From the NCBI GenBank assembly GCA_949987565.1, contig OX465118.1:8935502-8999501 (forward strand): 64,000 bases of DNA, in the 5' to 3' direction. The position numbers and the translations under genes are program-made. Under the pieces are notes generated by a model that ran no database searches, was not told the origin of the DNA, and saw only the letters and a list, made by a program, of their open reading frames with translations. This stretch comes from Luidia sarsii (lineage: Eukaryota > Echinodermata > Asteroidea > Paxillosida > Luidiidae). Below, piece by piece: positions 27,332 through 39,900 of this stretch. Position 1 is the first letter of the stretch; each line of letters begins with the position of its first letter.

Positions 27332-30300
27332 CTCTTTTTCTCTCTTTCTCTCTCGTTCTCTCTCTTTCTCTCTCTTTCTCTCTCTTTCTCTCTCTTTCTC
27401 TATCTCTTGCTCTCTCTTTTTCTTGCTCTCTATTTCTCTCTCTTTCTCTTTCTCTCTCTGTCTCTTTTCCTTTACCAAACCCCATCTCCCAAACTTCATT
27501 TCCCAAACTCCATCTCCCAAACTTCATTTCCCAAACTCCATCTCCCAAACTCTGCCTGTTGTCACAAAACTGACGACGGGCAGAGTACACACTGCCCGAA
27601 ACGTATGTCTCTTTTCAGAGCCATACTCCTTCTCTTAAATGATGATATACATGGTGAATTACCACAAACCTCCTACTTGGTATTTCCACCATGCAAACCT
27701 TCAAATCGTATCCCTCTCCACCACCTAATAGTCACCTGTCATTGTTGGGATGGATGTGGTGGCTGGAGTCAGACGCATTTGACCATAGTCTGCCAGTTTG
27801 CCTTTGAGAAAGGTCCTGCTAGGATCGAAACGTCGGGCCCTCTAATTTTTCTTATTCTTATTCTTATTCTTATTTATTAATCTCATCCAACAGCAAACAA
27901 AATGCCAGTTACAGGGAGATATATAAAAATAAATAAAACACTCATTTGATAAATTAATTTACAATGAAATAGTTAAATAAATAATGGATATATCATTCAT
28001 AGAACATTGAAACAAACAGACAGACAAACAAACAGAAAACAAGCAAACAAGTACAACTATGCAAGAAGCAGAGATTCAAACCACAATCAATCACAACAAT
28101 TCAGCACAAAGTCAAAGACTGAAACACAAACAGATTTGAGATTTATATAGTCGGTATTAAAAAGCAGTTTGCAACAGTTTTCATTTTAACAGTTGTCATT
28201 TCCGTTTGTTTCCCCTGGGTCATTTTATTTTCAGAGCACTGCCAATGGCCAGGTCTTTTACAACATTATGCCGGACAGTGTGTACTTCACCATTTCTAAC
28301 CCAAAGGTCGGCACAGTAGTCACCAAGACCAGTCTGCAGAATGCTCCCGACGTCAATAATGTAAGACGAAAGCCTCTGCCCTCCCTCCCTCCCTCCCTCC
28401 CTTCCCCGTAAAATGCACTGCGGGCATTTTGTGTATATACAGTAGAGGCAGATCTTTTGGGAGGGAGCAAGAGGGTTCGCGTGATGGACTGTGTGGAGAC
28501 ATTTCAGTCTCCAGTCCGCTGACACCCAGCTAACACAAAACTGATTTGGAACTTTTAAACAAATTTTTAAAAATGGGTGAATTATATCCAGCTGTTGCTA
28601 AGTCATGAGCACAAGAAGGTAGATTGCTAGCTTTGTATTGATTGAAAAACCAAAGTTTCTGCAAATTTCTGTTTTTTTTTCCCTGTAGACCAATCCCTAA
28701 ACCTGTTGAAAAATGTGTGCTTCATAATCATTTAGAGAAGGAGTTTTTCATCAAACCTAATCCAAAGGGATTGATTTGCAGTTTGAAAGTTAATGTTGTT
28801 TTTCTTGTGTTTTTTAAACTGTGGGTTCCTGACATGACCTTAAAATTGTATCCGGATTTTTTAAAGGTAAAAATGATCACCAATTTCTGACTCCACTAAG
28901 AAAAAAGGAGCTTGCCAATGATGTGTTTACACTTCAGATCCCTAGACGACAGCAGAAAATGAGCTTGACTGTGATATTCATTGCCCAGACCCTTTAAGTT
29001 ATTAAAAAAAAAGTTTGTGACTTGAAGTTCAGAAGAGTAGAGAGGTTCTAAGAGGGTCTTAACAAAACGTTCTAAATGCATTCTCTGTGCATTTGTTGCA
29101 GCTGACGGTCGTTGCCTACGACAACGGCGATCCTTCTCGGAGTCAGACGGTGCCCCTCACCATTTTCGTCCGGATAGAGCGGCCGGTCTTCCCACAGGGT
29201 GTCTACATGTAAGATCTCGATCGAACCGCCGTAAAGAGTCTTGTCATCTGTGCTGAAAATCGCAGTCTTTGCCAAATGAATAGCACCTTGCGTGTTTACC
29301 AATGATCCCTCTGATCTTTTATTCGAATCTGCCGCAAGACCTCCACCGGCGCGGCGGTCGAGTGGTTAAAGACGTCTCCACTTGAAAGTAGGAGTCACAG
29401 ATTCGAGTCCCGCCTGAGTTGCCTACATTTTTCATCAGGCATCTTGTATTTAAAGCACTGAATGCTCAGTGCTTATTAAGTCGAGCGGGGCAAACCCTCA
29501 TTGAATCCCTCTTTTGTGTTCACCCAGCCACTTTTCTCTTTCACACTTTCCCTTTGATGTTTCCCCCTTCCACTACCTAATCCCTACCCAAACCCCTTCC
29601 CTTTTTATCTCACCCTCTAAACCAGCTAGCTAGCCCCTTTGTTATGTCCTAAAACAGGCAATCCACGAGTCATTTAAAAAAAAAATCACTATTCTCCTCT
29701 CAAAAAATCCGTCCGATTCATCGTCGTGTGGCTGACCTTTCACTCTTATCAGGGTGGACGACCTGCGGGAAGGGGAACCGGCTGGCACAAAGGTCGTGGA
29801 ACTTCAGGCATCCTCCAATCCCGGTGACCTGATTGAGTACCAGATTCTGTCCGGAGACCCCAATGGTAAGCAAAAGTGTGCTCGTGACTTAAAGCCCCTA
29901 CACAACATTGGTCAGATCGAAAAACAGAAATGTTCACAGATTTGCATGAAACTTATACAGTTTGAAGATGGTTATGGTAGAAACCTCTCACTGAAATATT
30001 TCTTATTTGAAGTGGGTGTGGGTGTGTGGTGTGACGTGCTGTGCATGGGTGCGGTGCATAACTCGGTGATACACGGCTTTTAACGCTCGGATTCCTCATC
30101 CATGTCTGCTCTTTCTCTCGGGATGAAATAGGGAACTTTGAGATGGTCTCGCGGGACAATATGGGCGTCATGTCCACCGCCAAGGTCCTGGACAGAGAGA
30201 GCGTGAGCACCTACTCCCTGATGGTCCAGGCCACGGTCGTGGAGACGTCCACGGCTGCGGGCGGCGGTGGACGGAGGAGACGACAAGCGGGTAAGACGAT

Positions 30301-33300
30301 TTGGGATTCTCAAAGAGTCACGGGTTCGAATCCCGTCTGTGGTGCGAGTTGTTAGTTAGACATCTGCACTTGGAAGCAGGAGTCACGGGTTCGAATCCCC
30401 TCAGTAGTCAAGTTGCTGTGAGACATCTGCACTTGAAAGCAGGAGTCACAGGTTCGAATCCCCTCGGTAGTCAAGTTGCTGTAAGACATCTGCACTTGAA
30501 AACAGGAGTCACGGGTTCGAATCCCCTCAGTAGTCAAGTTGCTGTAAAACATCTGCACTTGAAAACAGGAGTCACAGGTTCGAATCCCCTCGGTAGTCAA
30601 GTTGCTGTAAGACATCTGCACTTGAAAACAGGAGTCACAGGTTCGAATCCCTTTGGTGATCAAGTTGCTGTAAGACATCTGCACTTGAAAACAGGAGTCA
30701 CAGGTTCGAATCCAACTAGAACTGCCTATTTGTTTTTCTTTTAGGATAGGCCAAAATAAGCATTAGGGCAAAGCATTGTGCTGAAGTCGCGAACACACAT
30801 CAGGTAGAAAGGAGTGGAAACCCTCCTTAGAGCTTTGGTTACGGATTCAGACTGGATTTGCGGATTTGCAAGTTCGGCATACATTGGAAAGACCCCCCCC
30901 CACCCCGATTGACCTCTGATGACGCGATGAGGCAAACTGCCAGAGTCCGTTTCTCATGATCGCCGGAGTGTGGCCGTGATTTGCCCACGGAGTGTCAACT
31001 CAATGTTGTGCTCGGATTCTCCGTGTCCAGTCTCAGATGTCAACGTGGTGGAGGTCGTCATCGACTTGGTGGACGTCAACGACAACGTGCCGTGGTTTGA
31101 GCAGAGTGCCTACTTCGTTGGGGTGTCCGATTCGGCCGGTGTTGGCACGACGGTCTTCAAAATGAAAGTGAGTACAGAAGAAAATTGTCCCAGAGTCTTT
31201 TGGGCCCAAGACAGCTCATTCCTGCTTCAAAATGAGATTGAAAAGGCAAGGCCCTCTCTGTCTCAGCCTTCAAGACTGATCCCCTACCGTGTCAAAACTC
31301 AAAATGTCTGAAGTAAAACCTCTCCAAAATCATTGAATCATCAGAGCTTATACCAATTCCCCAGATGGCTTCTCATTTGGACAGCCTTGATTGAATCACC
31401 CATGATGTAACTGCTTTCCCTGCATGCCCACTAAACCAATACAAAGCTAAGCTTTTTCAGTTTGTTCAAAAGTTCCCAGTCAGTTATTCCTTTTGTTTGT
31501 TGGACCTGAATTGAAAACTGAGCTGCATCCACTTTGTGTAATCCCTGAGCTGCTGTAGCCAGGTTTACTACAATTGGTTGTTTGCATCTGAATCAAAGCA
31601 GAGGTGTGATCCCTGGAGATATACGGCAGTTAATGGTTGAATTGCTTCTGACTGGCGCCCCCACCCCGGCAAAGACTAGTTGACTATTAGGGAAGGCCAC
31701 CATCCTCAACATACTTCAACCATGTGCATGATGTGTGCACCGTTTTTACAGTGTATCTCTCTATCTATATCCCCACACTCCGCAGGCATACGATATGGAT
31801 AGTAACAACAACAGTCTGATAGAGTACTCCATGGCGGACCAGGATGCTTCTGATGCTGATGCTGCCGATGGGACAGACCAGGCCACGCCAGACAGCCTCT
31901 TCATCATCGGCGCCTCCACCGGCATCATCCGGACGGTCACCAAGTTTGAGACCGAGCCCAGGATCTTCAGGCGGACCGTCTTCGGCCGGGAGCAGTTCGG
32001 GCCACCCGAGAATGTGGCCAATGCCACCCTCACGGTAATTCTAGATTTCGTCTAAGGCCAACATCTAATGAACGTCTAACCACTCCTTGCCCTTCTCTTT
32101 GATCTTTCCCCCTCCTCTCATTAATCCCTACCCTACCCCCTGCCCTTCCCTTTGATCTCTCCCTACCAGCTTCACTCTTTGTCCTTTGTTTCTCATCCGT
32201 GTCCTATTCACTCTCCCCCTTCCTTCGTGTACATGTATCTGTTTTGTCCTTGTCACTCTGCCTTTGAGAAAGGTCCTGCTAGGATCGAAACGTCAGGCCC
32301 ACTAAATTTTAGATTTACATTTTGGTAATTTTAGTCAGTAAGCAGTTTGCAACATTTTTGTATATCACCGAACGTCTAAACAGTGAAAATTGGGTGAAAA
32401 TGTCATTTCGCTGTGAAACTAAAAAAAACCGCCGCATTTTACAGTGAAATCACTGTGAATTCACTCTCTGACCTGTTAAGGACATTGTCAGGTCACAAAC
32501 TTCTCCATATTCATTGTACCATTAACGTTAACATTAACTATAGCGGACTTTACAGAGGGGATCTTTTAATGAGCAATTAAGGGGACCAGTCCGGGCGCCG
32601 CACTGCGCCGCGATTTCATCCGGGAGGATGGACGCTGGAGGACGCGCCACGGCGGTTCACGTCGCGCCGATAAAAATCTTGTTGACATGGTGCCTAAAGA
32701 GACAGTGAAAGAAAGGGTGGCAATTAGCTCCAGCCTTGAGTGATGATGGCTAATTCAATTACAAGTAGGGTCCCTGATGATGAGCCACCATAGAGGTACT
32801 GTATGGTGTCACCGGGACTGTCACTCCCAGTTCACTTCCTGTCCTCTAGCCATTTACCACCATGTGGCCTTGGGAACCGCTGGTGAAAACGCCCTGAGAA
32901 CGGCTAACCCGTGCGCCATGAAATAGGGGTGAAAACACTGGTGATTTTTTTCTTTTCACTGTTAAATGAAAATTTTCACCCCATTTTCATGGTTTAGATG
33001 TTTAGATAGACCAACAAGACGTCCCCAGATTAAAAAAACCCAAAACACCACCACGTCTTGACGTACCCCAATATTAAAAAAAACGCAGTGGCTGTTGTTA
33101 CGGCAGTCGTCCGTGTGGTTCCCTGACTTCACAGTATTTGTCAGGATGTTTAGCTCTTGGAACCAGACTATCAGCTAATAGACTGGTTCAACCAGCCTGC
33201 AATGCTGACGAAACACAATCAAGTCAGGGAACCACACGGACGACTGCCGTAACAACAGCCACTGCGTAAAAAAAACACACTCGCCCTATCTTCACCGTTC

Positions 33301-33922
33301 CCGCTGCCCCTCCGTCTCCCCCCCATCCCCACCCAGATTTCGCTGATCAACGAGGAGAACCGCGTTGTCCTGGTCACCAACATCTCCCCGCAGCGGATCA
33401 GGGACCACCAGGCGGCCGTGGAGAGCAGCCTGGAGGCCCTGCTCGGGGGCGAGGTCGAGATCGTCGTGGAGGACGTCGGGGTGCGGAAGCACGGCGACAA
33501 CCTGGAGAAGGATGACCCTTCGGGGTCAGACACACAGTTCTACGTCATCGATACGGAGACCGGAGAACCCTTCACGTCCGACGAGCTCCTCGAGTACGTG
33601 TCCAGACAGCTGAAAGTTTGAAATGTTTCAGTTTTGTTCAAAAGATCCCAGTCAGGTTTTTCCTTTGTTTGTTTGAACTCGATTTGCCAAGCATCTCATC
33701 ATGAGAGTCCTCGAGTACGTGTCCAGACAGCTCAACGTTTGAAATGTTTCAATTTTGCTCAAAAGTTCCAAGTCAGGTTTTTCCTTCTGTTTGTTTGAAC
33801 TCGAATTGCCAAGCATCTCATCATGAGAGTCCTCGAGTACGTGTCCAGACAGCTCAACGTTTGAAATGTTTCAATTTTGCTCAAAAGTTCCAAGTCAGGT
33901 TTTTTCGTTTTTTTTAACTCGA

Positions 33923-33965
<43 letters not shown>

Positions 33966-36900
33966 TAATTTATTATCCACATAAAAACATAGAAATTTGC
34001 CTTCCACTGGAAAAAAAGAACCACGTTACAAGATAAAACATTGCCAAGCATCTCATCCGAGTCTCCCATCGGTATTTGCTAATTCCTACGTAAGGATTCG
34101 TCCAACCTTGAAGAGAGCATTTGGGTGATTAAACTCTAGAGGGTGATTGATTTACGGCCGGTTTCAAATTCCCTCGACTCTTGCGATCAGGCTCCTCCAG
34201 GACGTCGGCGCACTGGACGCCGTCCTCCGGGACATCTCGCAGGACGGCGAGGGGGAGGTGATTGAGGTCCGCAAGCCTCGCACGGGCAAGCGGCCCCTGA
34301 CCTCGGACGCCGAGCCCACGGTGGAGGCCGTCGCCCTGCTCTGCCTGGCCGTGGCCCTGTTCGTGCTGTGCATCCTAGCCATTGGTGTGGTCATCGTGTC
34401 CTGGAAGAAGTGAGTCATACCTTGATGTGGCCTCCTCTTACCTGTGTCTGTGTCGCGGCCAGTTCGCCCAAAGTGATCAATCGGTTGATGGACGGATGGA
34501 TGGATTGCTCTGATTGATCGATTGATTTAGTTGATCGATTGCTAAGTTGATTGGTTGATCAATTGACTGATTGATTGGTTGATTGATTGATTGATTGATC
34601 AATCGATCACTTGATCGATTGATCAATTGATCGATTGATCGATTGATCGATTGATCAATTGATTGAGTGATCGGTGAATGAGTGATTGATTGAGTGATTG
34701 ATTGAGTGATTGATTGAGTGATTGATTGAGTGATTGATTGAGTGATTGATTAATGATCAATTGATTGATTTACTGAACAATTGATCAATAGATCAACTGA
34801 TGATTGATTGATTGATTGATTGATGAGGGAGGGAGAGGAATTGAGTGAGTGATTAACTGAATGAATAATTATATCCATTGATAAAGTAATGGAATTTATA
34901 CACTTCTACACTTGGGTAGAGTTGACTGGAGTTCTGCATACCCCGACCATTACCACCACCGTCTGCTCCTGATCACCCCCACCACACTGCCCCACACTCC
35001 CCCTCAAAGTGTCTCTGGGTGTTTCTCTATTCTCACGGACTAACAATTAATTGACCCTCAAACTGAACGACCAACTAAGATGATGTTCCCCCATCCCCCT
35101 CATCGATCATCAGCCTCCTTCCATTTTTCCTGTTCAAACATCGGTCTGATCTGCTGATGATGAACACCAGCCTCTCCACTACTGGATCTCTGTAATTCTC
35201 ACTATGGACATCTAAACGGTGAAGGGGTGAAAATGTCATTTAGCCATGAAAAGAAAATTCACTGTGTTTTCACCTCTATTTCATGGCACACAGTTATAGC
35301 CAAGTCATTTTATTTCATCAGTGGTCTCCAAGGCCACATTCCTGGTGATAAACGGCTAGAGGCAATTTAGAAGTATCTGGGAGTGACAGGTGCAAGGACA
35401 CCATACAGTACCTCTATGGGGGCTGGCAGTCCCTACTAGTAATTGAATTAGCCATCCCCCAAGGCTGGAGCTTGCCACCCTAGATATTCACTCATGTGTC
35501 TTTAGTGACCTGAAGATGTTCTTATCAGGTCAGAGAAGCGATGAATTCTTCACGATGAATTCACTGTAAAATGCACCGTGAAATCAAAGTGAATTTTTAG
35601 TTTCACGGCAAAATGATATTCCCCCCCCCCTTTTTAACGGTTTAGATGTTCATAGTGTCTGTGCTCATCTTATCCTTACCAACCATTAGGCCTACCTATC
35701 CAAGTGGTTTACTAAAAAAAAAGTCCTCGATTATTAACTCTCTACCAACGACGAGTCGCTCACCTGCACTTCCGGCCGGTGCACTGCTGGCTGCGGCTCA
35801 TTCTAAACCTCGTTGCGAATTAATTCCGTCTGAAAAGATTAACTACGCAGTGAAAGAGTCTCAACTAACACATGCAACTAACTAATGAACAGGATATGTT
35901 TTCTAGGCCGAGGACAGGCACTCGTTTAAAAAAAAATATAAAAAAGTACAAGACCTTCTCAGTTGATGATGATGTAGGGTTCTCAACGTCTTTCAAAGTG
36001 GAGGAGAGTTTTTAGAAAGCTTGATAAATCATCCTCTTGTTATCCAACCTAGCTTGCACTGAGTGTAGTTCGGGGTGCCTTATTAGCCACGCTTGGGCAA
36101 GATACTAAGAATCCGAGGACATATTCTTTGCAATGATACACACCGGCATTCATGTAAAAGGAGTGCGGCTGTGATTATCAAAGAAAGGAGTAAAAAAAGA
36201 TAATGGTTGAACTGCTTCTGACTGGTGCTGCCAACCTGGGAAAGATGAGTTGACAGTTTGGAAATGCTACAATCTAAGTCCTGGATAGCTCAGATAGAGG
36301 GATAGAGTGCTGGTATGCAAAACCAGAGGTCTTGGGTTCGTATCCCGGTCCAGTCAAATTTTTTTGTTCCCATTTTTTTCTCACTTTGTTCAATAGTTTT
36401 CAGTAAGTTTTTCATCGATTTGTTTGAAGAAAAAAAATTGCACATAGATAAACTGATGCTGGACACTTTGTTCCTTTAGGAGCTCAGAGTATATACCTTC
36501 TCCAAGAAAGGGGGAAACGATCTTTCCGCATGTTTACTTTGATCTCGCTTAATTTACAACCCCATAGCTAAAAAAAATTGGAAATTCCTAAATTATTAAC
36601 CGAGTCATCGTTTACTTCTTCCCCAGAATAAATCTAAATCGAAGTACGCACTTTAGGTAAATTCATTTCTGAAAAATCCTCATTTTTCATTTTTTTTTTT
36701 TCATTTTCACTCATCAGCCTAGATTTTATTATTTTGTCCTCTTAGAAACGCCTGTCACATTCCAATCATAGACTTTTGGCGGGTATGATTGTATTTGATG
36801 GAATGACTATTAAGTGAAATCCTAATTAACACAATTAACCCCCGTAGATAAAAATATAAGTGTAATTAACACAAAAGCTTATTAATATAGCATCATTACA

Positions 36901-39900
36901 TGGCTCTGCTTATTGTAGATGTGATTTGTGCCTACTCCGTCAACCCAAATTTCATTTTGTGGGACACTTTTTTTTCTTCTAAAGTGGACACTTTTGGTGA
37001 ACCTGTGCCGTACATTTGTCAGTTGTTCCGTGTCAGTTGCAAATAGAATCCGTGTGCAGACTGCAAGCTTGTTTGTGTGTTGGAACCCTTTCATAAAAAA
37101 ACACCAACAAGCAAATACAAGTTTTGAAATGTGATCAAACGGCCAGGCAAAAAGAAAAAACCACCTGTAGACTGCTCATGGTGTGCTCATTACAAAATTA
37201 CTTCCGTTCACAAAATGAAATTGAAAAAAATACTCCTCAGTGAAAAAGATGCATTTCAGATGCTACTTTTTTTTTTTTTTTTTGCTAAATGCTTTACTGA
37301 CTAAAATTACCAAAATGCAAATCTCAAAATTTAGCAGGCCTGATGTTTCGATCCGAGCAGGACCTTTCTCAAAGGTCCTGCTAGGATCGAAACGTCAGGC
37401 CCACTCGATTTCAGGCCCACTCGATTTTGCGATTTTTGTTTTTTTTCTTAAAATGTGGAGTTTGTTCTTTGGCTGTGATTGTGTGATTCATGTGCTTGGT
37501 GCTTTTTGTCGTGGATCCTGTCGTGGTTTGCCTGCTCATCACCCATATCATATCTCGCACGGTGTTTGTCCTTTCCCCTTCTTTTTCTAACCCACCTCCT
37601 CCTCCTTCCCCATCCCCCACCTTCCCCCCTCCCCCCTAAAAAAATTAATAACCCTACACATCCCCAACGACTCAAACATAACTCCCCCCTCAAAATAATC
37701 AACACGACCCCACCTGCACACATCGCCTACACCTTATTACCCCCTCCCTCCCCCCCTCCACATACACTCTCTCTCTCCCCCCCACACCCCTTCCTTCTGG
37801 CCGTGGTGTATGGGGTGGCCATGGGGGGCGCTGAACGTGCTCACAGGTATAGTTTGGTTCTTGGCTGCAGACGTGAGATGGAGCGAGAGAAGCAAGCCCG
37901 TCTCTACCTGCCCGTCTACAACACCTTCAACCCGTACACCAACGCCGAGGATCATGAGATGTAAGTTCCGATGACAGCCATCAATTATAGTTCTCCTTTG
38001 TTTCTCTGAGAGCGACTTCTCTTCCGTTGGTGTTCATTGCATCTTTTTTTCCCCGGTGAAAGGGAAATTTCATAGAAAACGATTTCAGCTGTTGGCCATA
38101 ACTGAAATAACACAAAAACATCCAGCACTCTCTCTCTCCTCTCTCTCTTCTCTCTATTCTCTCTTCTCTCTCTCCCTCTCTCTCCTATTTCATCTCTCCC
38201 TCTGTCCTCTCTCCCCCTTCTCTCCCCCTTTTTATATTCCCCTCTCTCCTCTCCTCTCTCTTCTCTCCTCTCTCTCCTCTCTCTCTCATATCTCCCCCTT
38301 CTCTCTGTCCCCTTCTTTCTCTTCCTCTCTCTTCTCTCTCTTCTCTTCTGTCCTCACTCTCCTCTCTCCCCTCACCCTCTCTCTCTTCTCTCCCCCCTCT
38401 CTCTCCTTCTCCCCCCCCTCTCTCTCTCTCTCTCCCTATCTCTCTCTCCCTCCATCATCACCATCTGTCTAATCCCTCATTTTCATTGACTTATCTGTGG
38501 GATATTTCACTCCCTCTTTTTGACTTGCATCCATCCATCTGCCTTCAATGGCTCCAATCTCAGTCCTGGTCCCTCAGTGCCCGAGGGTCGAATATTCACA
38601 ACACCGTCAGCGTAAGTCAGTGCCAGCAGGCACCGTCTCACCACAGATTACAGTAACTGTGTATACTCACCACCCATTTACATCCGTTCTCACACAGAAT
38701 GTGTGTGTATGTTGTTGTTGTTGTCTTTCAAACACTTATCGGGTACTGGACCCACATGTGTTGTCCAAGCATGCTTTGTCACAATCAACAGCTGTGGATG
38801 CAATGATCCTATTCAGCTTACACGCAATGGGTCATTCGGTGTACCCATTCACAGTCACAGCTGTGGATGCAATGACCCTATTCAGCTTGTACACAATGGG
38901 CCATTCAGTGTACCCATTCACAGTCACAGCTGTGGATGCAATGACCCCCTTCAGCTTGTACACAATGGGCCATTCAGTGCGCTCATTCACAGTCACAGCT
39001 GTGGATGCAACGATTCATCTTGTACCCAATGGGCCATTCGGTGCACCCATTCACAGTCACAGCTGTGGATGCAATGACTCTATTCAGCTTGTACCCAATC
39101 GGCCATTCAGTGCACCCATTCACAGTCACAGCTGTCACAGCTGTGGATGCAACGATTCAGCTTGTACCCAATGGGCCATTCAGTGCACCCATTCACAGTC
39201 ACAGCTTTGGATGTAATGACCCCATTCAGCCTGTACACAATGGGCCATTCAGTGCACCCATTCACAGTCACAGCTGTGGATGCAATGATCCTATTCAGCT
39301 TGTACCCGATGGGCCATTCAGTGCACCCATTCACAGTCACAGCTGTGGATGCAGTGATTCAGCCTGTACCCAATGGGCCATTCAGTGCACCCATTCACAG
39401 TCACAGCTGTGGATGCAATGACTCTAATCAGCTTGTACCCAATAGGCCAGTCAGTGCACCCATTCACAGTCACAGCTGTGGATGCAATGATCCTATTCAG
39501 CTTGTACCCAATGGGCCATTCAGTGCACCCATTCACAGTCACAGCTGTGGATGCAATGACCCTATTCAGCTTGTACCCAATGGGCCATTTAGTGCACCCA
39601 TTCACAGTCACAGCTGTGGATGCAGTGATTCAGCCTGTACCCAATGGGCCATTCAGTGCACCCATTCACAGTCACAGCTGTGGATGCAATGATTCAGCCT
39701 GTACCCAATTGGCCATTCAGTGCACTCATTCACAGTCACAGCTGTGGGTGCAATGACTCTATTCAGCTTGTACCCAATGGGCCATTCAGTGCACCCATTC
39801 ACAGTCACAGCTGTGGATGCAATGATTCAGCCTGTACCCAATGGGCCATTCAGTGCACCCATTCACAGTCACAGCTGTGGATGCAATGATTCAGCCTGTA

